Source: Streptomyces sp. NBC_00258
Lineage (GTDB): Bacteria > Actinomycetota > Actinomycetes > Streptomycetales > Streptomycetaceae
DNA: 64,000 nt
Reading direction: 5' to 3'
Assembly: GCF_036182465.1 (NCBI RefSeq)
Contig: NZ_CP108081.1
Span: forward strand, 5,456,001 to 5,520,000
Part shown: positions 57,446-64,000 of the stretch, in pieces
Numbering within the stretch: position 1 is the first letter of the stretch
Layout of the letters: each line of letters starts with the position of its first letter
Notes under the pieces: model-generated
The model's input: the letters and a program-made list of their open reading frames with translations, nothing else
Database searches by the model: none
Told to the model about the DNA's origin: nothing
Program-made: the position numbers and the translations under genes

Positions 57446-59662
57446 GTGTCGCAATCGATCAGCAGGCGCAGGCTACTGGCCGGTGCCACGTCCGTCGTGG
57501 CGGCCGCGATGGTCACCGACGTGTTCGCCGGCGGCAATGCCATGGCGGCCCCGCGCACCTACACGCCCACCTGGGACTCGGTGAACCGTCATCCGGCGGC
57601 CCCCGAGTGGTTCCGGGACGCCAAGTTCGGCATCTACTTCCACTGGGGCGTGTTCAGCGTGCCCGCGTACGACAGCGAGTGGTACCCGCGGAACATGTAC
57701 GAGCCGGGCAGCAAGGCGAACAAGCACCACATCGCCACCTACGGCAACCCCGCCGACTGGCCGCTCCACAACTTCATCAACGGCGCGGACGACCTCGCCG
57801 GGGACCACGTGGAGTTCGCGCCGAAACTCAAGTCGGCCGGCGGCAACTTCGACCCCGACGAGTGGGCGCAGCTCTTCGTCGACGCCGGCGCGCGGTTCGC
57901 CGGCCCGGTCGCCGAGCACCACGACGGCTACTCGATGTGGGACAGCAAGGTCAACGAGTGGAACTCCGTGGCCAAGGGGCCGCGGCTCGACCTGCTCCAT
58001 CTGTTCACCGACGCCATCCGCGCCCGCAACCTCAAGCTGCTGGTGGCGATGCACCACGCGTACAACTACACCGGCTACTACGAGTACGCACCCGCTCAGT
58101 CCGACCCGAGCTTGAAGAAGCTGTACGGCCAGCTGAGTTCGGCGAAGGAGAACCAACTGTGGTTCGACAAGCTCAAGGAGGTCGTCGACCGGGCCCGGCC
58201 GGACATCCTGTGGCAGGACTGGCGACTTGACCACGTCGACGAGACGCAACGGCTGAACTTCCTGGCGTACTACTACAACCAGGCGAACAAGTGGGGCAAG
58301 GAAGTCGTCGCCACCTACAAGGACGGGCTCAACGCCCACGGCGAGGTCTTCGACTACGAGCGGGGCGGACCGGCCGACCTCACCGCGCCGTACTGGCTGA
58401 CCGACGACAGCATCTCCAACACCAGCTGGTGCTACACCGAGGGCATCGGCTACTACTCGCTCGTGCAGATGCTGCACTCGCTGATCGACCGGGTCAGCAA
58501 GAACGGCAACATGCTGCTCAACATCGCCCCGCAGGCCGACGGCACCATCCCGCAGGGCCAGCGCGACCTCCTCCTCGCCATCGGCGACTACCTGAAGCGC
58601 CACGGCGAGTCGATCTACGACACCCGGGCGTGGACCGCGTACGGCGAGGGCCCGACGAAGATGGGCGGCGGTTCCTTCACCCGCCCCACGGCCGGCACCG
58701 CGCAGGACATCCGCTTCACCCGCAACAAGGCGGACACGGTCCTGTACGCCACGGCCCTCGGCTGGCCCGGCAGTTCGCTCACGATCGAGACGCTCGGCTC
58801 CGAACGGATCGATCTGGCCTCGCTGTCCTCGGTGAAACTGCTCGGCGCGACCGCCGGCGAATACATCGACCTCCCCGCCCCGGCCCAGGACGCGTCGGGG
58901 CTGAAGGTGACCCTGCCGTCCACGGCGCCGTTCGACGCGCCCGCGTACGTACTCAAGCTCCGCTTCTCCGGCCGGATCCCCGCGCTGCGGCCCCTCGTCG
59001 GTGCCGTGGCCCACCAGGGCGCCAACTACGCGGGTGACAGCGCCGTGTTGGCCGTCGGCGGCTACACCGCCGAACAGCTCTCCCTCGCCGGCATCCCGCC
59101 GCGTACTCTCTCCTCGCTGCGGCTGGCCCCGGGATACCAGGTCGTCGGCTACTCCGGCGACGACTTCACCGGTAGGTCGTGGACCTTCACCGTCGACAAC
59201 GCCAGGATCCGGAGCAGGATCACCTCCCTGAAGGTCGTGTTCGACCCGGCCGCATACTTCCGCGTCACCAACGTCACCAACGGGCTGGTCCTGGACGGCG
59301 GCGGCGACGTCCCCGCCGGCTCCGACCTGAAGCTGCGGACCTGGGACGGTTCGACCGACCTGCAGTGGCACGCGGTCGACCTCGGCAACGGCCACCACAA
59401 GCTGGAGAACCGCGCCAACGGCCTCGTCGCCGACGGTGGGGGCGCCACGAGCGACGGCGCCCCGGCCAGGCAGCAGGCGTGGAACGGCGGCACCAACCAG
59501 CAATGGCTGATCACCCACCGCGGCGACGGCCGCTACTCCATCGCCAACCGCACCACGGGCCTCGTCCTGGACGGCGGGGGCAACGTCTCCTCCGGCTCCG
59601 TCACCAAGCAGTGGACCTGGGGCACCAGCACCAACCTGCTGTGGACCTTCACCAAGATCTGA
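57446..59662 (+). CDS. Tat-exported GH29-type alpha-L-fucosidase with crystallin-like and ricin-like modules
   Basis: 738 residues. The start carries a twin-arginine signal (SISRRRLLAGATSVVAAAMV...). The catalytic (alpha/beta)8 domain of glycoside hydrolase family 29 spans about 40-380: FGIYFHWGVFSVPAYDSEWYPRNMY at its start and PDILWQDWRL with the likely nucleophile Asp. Family C-terminal beta-sandwich to about 510. Then a region like a beta/gamma-crystallin fold (AVLAVGGYTAEQLSLAGIPPRTLSSLRLAPGYQVVGY...) and a C-terminal ricin-type lectin with QxW repeats (LQWHAV, NQQWLI). GTG start at 57446 after GGAGG. Secreted; probably removes fucose from host or plant glycans. Confidence 0.88.
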   Translation: MSQSISRRRLLAGATSVVAAAMVTDVFAGGNAMAAPRTYTPTWDSVNRHPAAPEWFRDAKFGIYFHWGVFSVPAYDSEWYPRNMYEPGSKANKHHIATYGNPADWPLHNFINGADDLAGDHVEFAPKLKSAGGNFDPDEWAQLFVDAGARFAGPVAEHHDGYSMWDSKVNEWNSVAKGPRLDLLHLFTDAIRARNLKLLVAMHHAYNYTGYYEYAPAQSDPSLKKLYGQLSSAKENQLWFDKLKEVVDRARPDILWQDWRLDHVDETQRLNFLAYYYNQANKWGKEVVATYKDGLNAHGEVFDYERGGPADLTAPYWLTDDSISNTSWCYTEGIGYYSLVQMLHSLIDRVSKNGNMLLNIAPQADGTIPQGQRDLLLAIGDYLKRHGESIYDTRAWTAYGEGPTKMGGGSFTRPTAGTAQDIRFTRNKADTVLYATALGWPGSSLTIETLGSERIDLASLSSVKLLGATAGEYIDLPAPAQDASGLKVTLPSTAPFDAPAYVLKLRFSGRIPALRPLVGAVAHQGANYAGDSAVLAVGGYTAEQLSLAGIPPRTLSSLRLAPGYQVVGYSGDDFTGRSWTFTVDNARIRSRITSLKVVFDPAAYFRVTNVTNGLVLDGGGDVPAGSDLKLRTWDGSTDLQWHAVDLGNGHHKLENRANGLVADGGGATSDGAPARQQAWNGGTNQQWLITHRGDGRYSIANRTTGLVLDGGGNVSSGSVTKQWTWGTSTNLLWTFTKI

Positions 59663-59707
59663 CGGGATACCGCGCCGCGGCAACCGACCGACGCTGTACG
59701 GACCATG

Positions 59708-59731
59708 CGCCTCCGCACACGTGCGGAGGCG
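59708..59731 (+). terminator. Terminator after the fucosidase gene
   Basis: CGCCTCCGCAC (59708-59718) pairs with GTGCGGAGGCG (59721-59731), 11-bp perfect stem with minimal loop. Confidence 0.7.
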
Positions 59732-59764
59732 ATGTTCGACGTGCTGCCGGCGGCGTCGCCTGAA

Positions 59765-60300
59765 CGGCGAGGGCGAACGGCTGCTGCGTGCGCTGCGCGA
59801 CGACGCCGTGGTGGCACCGCTCGCACTGAGCGCTCTGGCGCACCGTGAGCTGTTGTCACCCCGCGGACATGACCGACGCCGAGCATCTGCGGGTGCTCGC
59901 CGAGAGCCTGCTGCAGCTCGTGGAGCCGGCGGGCGGCCGGGAGGGCGCGAAGGAGGCGCCGCGCGCCCAGGGCCCCGAGGCCAGGGACGCGGTTGCCGCC
60001 GCGCTGGAATCCGCGCACCCGGACCGGGCCGGACTCGAAGAGCTCAGGCAACTGCCGGCCCAGGCCTTGCGTACTTCCGCCGCGCTCCGCGGGCAGGAGC
60101 GGGCGCAAGCGGCACCGGTGAGCGGGTGACATCCGACGGGGAGCCGGTCGCCCGTGAGGCGGTCGGCGGGGCTCGCCGGCCTCGCCGATCGCATCCGCGA
60201 GTCCGCGTCCCGCCCGCCCGCGACCCGGCCCGCCGCCCTCACCGCCATCCTGCGCGGCTACCAGCCGCGCGGCCTCGCCCGGGGCTTGCCGAGATGTGCG
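59765..60300 (+). pseudogene. Degraded coding region
   Basis: Between the fucosidase and the tRNA (about 825 bases) there is no intact gene. Reading frame fragments look like broken coding DNA: NGEGERLLRALRDDAVVAPLALSALAHRELLSP (about 59765-59860) is followed, one frame over, by a 86-residue ORF beginning with ATG at 59869 (MTDAEHLRVLAESLLQLVEP..., to 60129), and by other ORF pieces in other frames. The continuity across a frame change suggests a decayed gene. I could not identify the family. Confidence 0.35.
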
Positions 60301-60412
60301 GACGCGGCCTGGCGGCTGCCTCCCCGACGACATGGGCCTGCGCAAGACGATCACCCCGCTCGGCCTCCACCTGCACCGCCGGAGCGACCCGGACACCACC
60401 CGGAAACGACGA

Positions 60413-60446
60413 AGATCCCGCCCGATCTTCCGATCGGACGGGATCT
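60413..60446 (-). terminator. Terminator of the tRNA gene
   Basis: AGATCCCG (60413-60420) and CCGAT pair with ATCGG and CGGGATCT (60439-60446) around a 6-base loop, 40-75 bases past the tRNA 3' end on the minus strand. Confidence 0.65.
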
Positions 60447-60487
60447 CGTCAACTACTCCCGAGCTAACTCAAGAACAGCCGTGTGCG

Positions 60488-60561
60488 TGGACCTGTGGGG
60501 ATTTGAACCCCAGACCCCCTCGATGCGAACGAGGTGCGCTACCAGACTGCGCCACAGGCCC
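60488..60561 (-). tRNA. tRNA-Ala (anticodon CGC)
   Basis: 74 bases. Acceptor arms GGGCCTG / CAGGTCC (one G-U pair), D arm GCGCAGTCTGGTAGCGC, anticodon stem CCTCG / CGAGG with loop TTCGCAT, so the anticodon is CGC (alanine, codon GCG). T-arm GGGG-TTCAAAT-CCCC. Discriminator A; CCA is not encoded. GCG is a common alanine codon in this GC-rich genome. Confidence 0.93.
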
Positions 60562-60575
60562 TTGCAACGAGTGAA

Positions 60576-60605
60576 ACTCTAGCATCCCGGTCAGGGTGCT
60601 TGGAA
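60576..60605 (-). promoter_or_regulatory. tRNA-Ala promoter
   Basis: On the minus strand, -35 TTCCAA (60600-60605), 18-base spacer, -10 TAGAGT (60576-60581), about 8 bases from start point to tRNA 5' end. Confidence 0.5.
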
Positions 60606-60669
60606 ATCCGTTCCCGGGCCCTCACCCGCTGGTCAGGAGCGGGCCCGCGGCGGGACTTCTGAGGCGCCG

Positions 60670-62040
60670 TCACTCGTTGGCCGCGCGCGGCCGGTCGCCG
60701 TCCTCGTACTGGTCGAAGAGGGGCGTGCGGCCGCGTTCGCGGGCGCGGCGGGCCGAGGCCGCGCGCCGGGCGTCCGCGGCGCTGTCCGACGCGTCGTCCG
60801 CGTCGGGCTCGCCGAGCTCCTCTCCCGCCTCGGCCGTCGGGCGGTCGGCGTTCGGTTCGACCGTGCTGGACCGGGCCGAACTCCAGGCGTCGGGTCCGCC
60901 CAGGTCGACGTCGGACGTGGCGCGAGGGGCGACCGGGGCGGTCACGTACGTCGGCAGCGGCACCGGGACGGGGTCCCAGCTGTCACCGCCGGAGGGGCCG
61001 CTGCGGCGCTCGCGCTGCTGGTCGACCCACTCGGCGTGGTCGGTCTGCTCGACGAGGGCACGGCGGTCGGCGGCGAGCGCGGACAGACCGGGATCGGTGT
61101 CGGCCTCGGGTCCGTCCTCCGGCTCGTCCGCGGCACCCGGGTCGGTGGGCGGCCGCCGCCTGGGCTGACGCTCCCGCAGTCGCTGCGCCGCGACCTCGGC
61201 CCGCCTGCGGTCCATCACGTAGGTGAAGCGCCGGCGCTCCTGGGAGCGCAGATAGGCGATGTAGACGCTCAGCATCACCGCGGGCACCCCGGGCGCCCAC
61301 AGGAACGCGAGTCCGCCGACGGCCGCGACGATCGCGCCGAGCGTGAAGGCCATGAAGAGCATGACCGTCGTACGCCGCCGGCGCGCGAGCACCTTCGAGC
61401 GCCGGGCGCGCGCCGCTGCCTCCGCGGCCGCGGCCCGCCTGGCGGGAGACGACGCGGACGCTCCGTCCGACGAGGGCTTGGCGCCCTGCCGGGGTACCGG
61501 CCGGCCGTCCGCCGCACGGCCGGACTTCGGTGCGGGGTGGGCGGCACCGGCCGGGGAGCCGGGCTTCGGCACCGTCGCGGACACCTGTCTCGACGCCTGC
61601 CGTGCCGCCTGTTCCGGTGCGTGTTTCGACGCCTTCTTCGGCGTCTGCCTCGAAGCGGGCTGCGCCTGTGCCTGACCCTCGGACCGCGCTTCGTCCCGCG
61701 CGTCCCGTCCGTCACGCACGTCTCGTGCATCCCGTACGTCGTCGGCGTCGGCCCGTACCTCGCGACGGGTCGGAGGCATGGCGAAGGCCCGGACGTCCAC
61801 CGAGTCGGTGACGCCGTCCGGGTCGGCGTGGTGCTCCCCCTCTTCGGCGGAGCGCGCCCGCAGGTCCTTGGCGTACCGGCGCTCCATGCCCGCCCGGCCG
61901 GACAGAAGCCGGATGGCGGTGCTGAAGCGTTCCGTCGGACGGGCCTCATTCAGCTCGTCCTGCCTACGGAGCCACATAGGCACCAAGTAGGCGGCCCAGG
62001 CCCCGACAATGACTGCGTAGATGAGGCCGCTGCTGCTCAC
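60670..62040 (-). CDS. sepX: Divisome membrane protein SepX (GlpR-like)
   Basis: 456 residues. The N-terminus is a membrane helix with the conserved start SSSGLIYAVIVGAWAAYLVPMWLRRQDELNEARPTERFSTAIRLLSGRA. Then a long disordered, Ala/Arg/Asp-rich region with repeats (ADADDVRDARDVRDGRDAR). A second hydrophobic hairpin (about residues 220-260, TTVMLFMAFTLGAIVAAVGGLAFLWAPGVPAVMLSVYIAYL) follows, and an acidic tail with GRTPLFDQYEDGDRPR at the C-terminus. SepX is needed for hyphal cross-walls and sporulation septa in Streptomyces. Transcribed toward the tRNA; the start is ATG at 62040. Confidence 0.85.
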   Translation of the reverse strand: MSSSGLIYAVIVGAWAAYLVPMWLRRQDELNEARPTERFSTAIRLLSGRAGMERRYAKDLRARSAEEGEHHADPDGVTDSVDVRAFAMPPTRREVRADADDVRDARDVRDGRDARDEARSEGQAQAQPASRQTPKKASKHAPEQAARQASRQVSATVPKPGSPAGAAHPAPKSGRAADGRPVPRQGAKPSSDGASASSPARRAAAAEAAARARRSKVLARRRRTTVMLFMAFTLGAIVAAVGGLAFLWAPGVPAVMLSVYIAYLRSQERRRFTYVMDRRRAEVAAQRLRERQPRRRPPTDPGAADEPEDGPEADTDPGLSALAADRRALVEQTDHAEWVDQQRERRSGPSGGDSWDPVPVPLPTYVTAPVAPRATSDVDLGGPDAWSSARSSTVEPNADRPTAEAGEELGEPDADDASDSAADARRAASARRARERGRTPLFDQYEDGDRPRAANE

Positions 62041-62217
62041 GCCTCACACGGTAGAGGGGTTTGCGTGAGGCCATCTGCCAATTGAGCCGGTGTGTCGCAC
62101 GATCTGGCTGATATTTCGAGCTTTTTTTGTGACCGATGCGATCAGCAGGCCGCCAGGGGCGCGAAATTAATGCCCGAGGATGGTCGATCGCCGATCACTT
62201 TCGAACACCCATTTCAT

Positions 62218-62847
62218 TTACGCGGTGTTCCGGGGGGTGTCCCGCGGTGAGTTTTCGGACGTGTTCCGCGAGCGTGTCCGCCGCCAGCGGGCCAGCAGTC
62301 CTTCGGGCACCTCTTCGGCCGTGAGCGCGAAGACGAGGTGGTCACGCCAGGCGCCGTCGATGTGGAGATAACGTGGACGAAGGCCTTCGTCGCGGAATCC
62401 GAGTTTCTCCACGACCCGTCGGCTCGGTCCGTTCTCGGGCCGAATACAGACCTCGATGCGGTGCAGACCAACGGTTCGGAAGCAGTGGTCGGACACAAGC
62501 GCCACGGCAGTCGGCATCACTCCGCGACCGGCGACCGCCTCGTCCACCCAGTAGCCGATATGGCCCGAGCACATCGAGCCCCAGGTGATTCCGGCGACCG
62601 TCAACTGCCCGACGAGCCGCCCCTGGTACTCGATGACGAACGGCAGCATCCGCCCCGAGTTCGCCTCGGCGCGCAGATGCCGGACCATCTGGCGATAGGT
62701 CGGCCGGTGGGCGATCGGCCCGCTGGGCGTGGGCGGCGGGATGGTCGCCTCCCAGGGGCGCAGCCAGTCCCGGTTACGGCGGTTCACGTCGCGCCAGGCC
62801 CGCTGGTCGCGCAGCTTTATGGGCCGGAGGACCACATCGCCGTCCAC
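62218..62847 (-). CDS. GNAT family N-acetyltransferase (RimJ/RimL type)
   Basis: 209 residues. Start DGDVVLRPIKLRDQRAWRDVNRRNRDWLRPWEATIPPP; acetyl-CoA motif YWVDEAVAGRGVMPTAVALVSDHCF (about 96-120), then HRIEVCIRPENGPSRRVVEKLGF typical of RimJ/L-like ribosomal-protein N-acetyltransferases. The start is the GTG at 62847, 26 bases after the MoaB/MogA stop, so it is in the same operon as the molybdenum-cofactor genes by position. The C-terminal tail is Arg-rich. Confidence 0.9.
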   Translation of the reverse strand: MDGDVVLRPIKLRDQRAWRDVNRRNRDWLRPWEATIPPPTPSGPIAHRPTYRQMVRHLRAEANSGRMLPFVIEYQGRLVGQLTVAGITWGSMCSGHIGYWVDEAVAGRGVMPTAVALVSDHCFRTVGLHRIEVCIRPENGPSRRVVEKLGFRDEGLRPRYLHIDGAWRDHLVFALTAEEVPEGLLARWRRTRSRNTSENSPRDTPRNTA

Positions 62848-62873
62848 CAGCTCGACCGGCCAGGATGGGCTGT

Positions 62874-63422
62874 TCAGCTCACACCCCCACTGCCGCTGGG
62901 TCTGGGGTGGTCGCCGCCGCGGATCTGCTCGACGGCGTGGATCAGGAGGGGTTCGAGGACGGCGAGACCGTCCCGCACCCCGCCGGTGGAACCGGGAAGG
63001 TTCACGATCAGTGTCCTCTCCGCGACCCCGGCGAGGCCCCGGGAGAGCGCCGCCGTGGGCACCTTCTCCCTTCCGAACGCCCTGATGGCCTCGGGAATGC
63101 CCGGCACCTCGTACGTGATCACCTCGCGCGTGGCCTCGGGGGTGCGGTCGGTGGGTGAGATGCCCGTGCCGCCGGTGGTCACGATGACGTCGTACCCGGC
63201 CTGGGCGCCCACCCGCAGGGCGTTCTCGACGGGGTCACCGTCAGGGACCACCCACGGTCCGTCGACCGCGAAGCCGAACTTCATGAGCCCCTCCGCGATC
63301 AGGGGCCCGCCCCTGTCCTCGTAGACACCCGCCGCAGCCCGGTTCGAGGCCGTCACGACGAGCGCGCTGTACGGGGCGGTCAGCGCGCCGCCGATCGGTG
63401 GTTCGGCCGGTGCCGCCGTCAT
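62874..63422 (-). CDS. moaB: Molybdopterin adenylyltransferase-like protein MoaB/MogA
   Basis: 182 residues. MoCF domain: VTASNRAAAGVYEDRGGPLIAEGL (about 24-47), VIVTTGGTGISPTDRTPEA (about 79-97, the TGG binding loop), VNLPGSTGGVRDGL (about 149-162). It adenylates molybdopterin in the moco pathway. ATG at 63422 overlaps the moaC stop (ATGA). MoaB and MogA cannot be told apart with certainty by sequence alone. Confidence 0.93.
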   Translation of the reverse strand: MTAAPAEPPIGGALTAPYSALVVTASNRAAAGVYEDRGGPLIAEGLMKFGFAVDGPWVVPDGDPVENALRVGAQAGYDVIVTTGGTGISPTDRTPEATREVITYEVPGIPEAIRAFGREKVPTAALSRGLAGVAERTLIVNLPGSTGGVRDGLAVLEPLLIHAVEQIRGGDHPRPSGSGGVS

Positions 63423-63898
63423 GCCCGGCTCCAGTCGCCGGACTTGCCGCCCGTCTTCTCCTCCACACGCACGTCCGTGATGACCGCCCCCTTGTCGACC
63501 GCCTTGACCATGTCGATCACGGTGAGAGCCGCGACGGTGACCGCGGTGAGGGCCTCCATCTCGACGCCCGTGCGGTCGGTGGTCTTCACGGTGGCCAGGA
63601 TCTCGACGGCGTCGTCCGCGACCGACAGGTCAAGCTTGACACCCGACACCGACAACGGGTGACAGAGCGGGATCAGATCCGGTGTGCGCTTGGCGCCCAT
63701 GATGCCCGCGATGCGCGCGGTGGCGAGGGCGTCTCCCTTGGGGACCCCCTCGCCGCGCAGCAGCTCGATCACGCGGGGCGAGACGAGGACGCGACCGCTC
63801 GCGCGGGCCGTGCGGGCGGTCACGTCCTTCTCGGACACATCCACCATGCGGGCGGCGCCCGCCTCGTCGATGTGGGTCAGTCGGTCCTGCGTACTCAT
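63419..63898 (-). CDS. moaC: Cyclic pyranopterin monophosphate synthase MoaC
   Basis: 159 residues. It converts the MoaA product to cyclic pyranopterin monophosphate. Motifs: AGAARMVDVSEKDVTARTARASG, AGIMGAKRTPDLIPLCHPLSVSGVKLDL (the catalytic Lys and His), TGVEMEALTAVTVAALTVIDMVKAVDKG. ATG at 63898; the frame is open to 63940. Its stop overlaps moaB/mogA. Confidence 0.95.
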   Translation of the reverse strand: MSTQDRLTHIDEAGAARMVDVSEKDVTARTARASGRVLVSPRVIELLRGEGVPKGDALATARIAGIMGAKRTPDLIPLCHPLSVSGVKLDLSVADDAVEILATVKTTDRTGVEMEALTAVTVAALTVIDMVKAVDKGAVITDVRVEEKTGGKSGDWSRA

Positions 63899-63961
63899 GA
63901 TGGCTGGGGCGCTCCCGGTCGGGCCTGTTGTGCGCGACACGGTACCCCCAACTCGGGGCCT

Positions 63962-64000
63962 TCAGCCGAGGAGGACCACGTCGACCTCGGTGCCGGGCTC
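63962..64000 (-). CDS. moeA: C-terminal end of a molybdopterin molybdotransferase (MoeA), partial
   Basis: The last 12 codons are seen on the minus strand: EPGTEVDVVLLG and a TGA at 63962-63964. MoeA ends with such an E-x-GTEVDVVLL-type strand and commonly precedes moaC in Streptomyces. The rest lies outside the window, so this rests mostly on position. Confidence 0.5.
   Translation of the reverse strand, partial: EPGTEVDVVLLG

Noticed and set aside
60488..60561. Prophage or integrative element attachment site at the tRNA
   Set aside because: No repeated tRNA 3' end, integrase or excisionase is present in the window.
60154..60582. 142-codon ORF running into the tRNA gene
   Set aside because: It crosses the tRNA and its terminator and is rich in Arg/Pro without motifs.

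Overview
The window is a piece of a Streptomyces chromosome core (or that of a very close relative). The DNA is very GC-rich with strong third-position GC bias, many genes use GTG starts and 4-base stop/start overlaps, and several genes are hallmarks of the genus: an SsgA-like sporulation protein, the divisome protein SepX, an Rpf muralytic enzyme, a protein O-mannosyltransferase and G/Y/P-rich beta-propeller membrane proteins. Gene order (pth, ppc, desaturase, gal operon, ABC-F, ispE/rsmA/rpf/tatD, rsmI/pmt, paired PBPs/ssgE, cbiMQO, moa cluster) looks like conserved core synteny. I see no insertion sequence, prophage, integrase or CRISPR array.

Layout. 1-8.3 kb: end of pth, a small membrane protein, ppc on the minus strand, a desaturase-TetR pair behind a palindromic operator, tam and a divergent MarR gene, and an orphan NarL-type regulator. 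8.5-14.6 kb: an acetyltransferase, the Leloir galactose operon galT-galE-galK (minus), and a divergent sodium/sugar symporter with a small membrane partner. 14.7-21.5 kb: a second regulator whose receiver lacks the phospho-acceptor Asp, two paralogous beta-propeller membrane proteins, and a Uup-type ABC-F ATPase. 21.6-26.6 kb: coupled ispE-rsmA, an RpfB-type factor, TatD and a zinc-ribbon protein. 26.8-34.7 kb: rsmI and divergent pmt, a coupled pair of small unknown genes sharing a RHIM-like Q-F-G-x-x-N motif, two tandem class B PBPs, and ssgE.

34.8-38.5 kb: a coupled run cbiM-cbiQ-cbiO-ohrR followed by ohr, joining metal uptake to organic-peroxide sensing. 38.5-45.4 kb: a beta-lactamase-fold esterase, an EamA transporter coupled to a YbaK deacylase, an isochorismatase-like hydrolase, and a TetR-MMPL exporter unit with two matching 15-bp operators. 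45.6-53.7 kb: a tricorn protease homologue, a small hydrophilic protein, and a coupled flavin monooxygenase/hydrolase/SDR operon divergent from a MerR regulator. 53.6-60.6 kb: exonuclease III, an acetyltransferase, a lipoprotein, a GntR regulator divergent from a Tat-exported GH29 fucosidase with crystallin-like and ricin-like modules, a degraded 0.8-kb stretch and a tRNA-Ala(CGC). 60.7-64 kb: sepX, an acetyltransferase, and molybdenum-cofactor genes moaB/mogA, moaC and the tail of moeA.

Intergenic DNA is rich in strong hairpins and in two dispersed inverted-repeat families: one with 19-bp arms based on GCGCAGTTCCCCGCGCCCC, and a larger nested element of about 200 bp present twice. The candidate I consider most novel is the two-gene unit at 29555-30372. 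Its membrane protein ends with, and its partner begins with, the same short RHIM-like motif, which is the arrangement seen in amyloid-signalling effector/receptor pairs.
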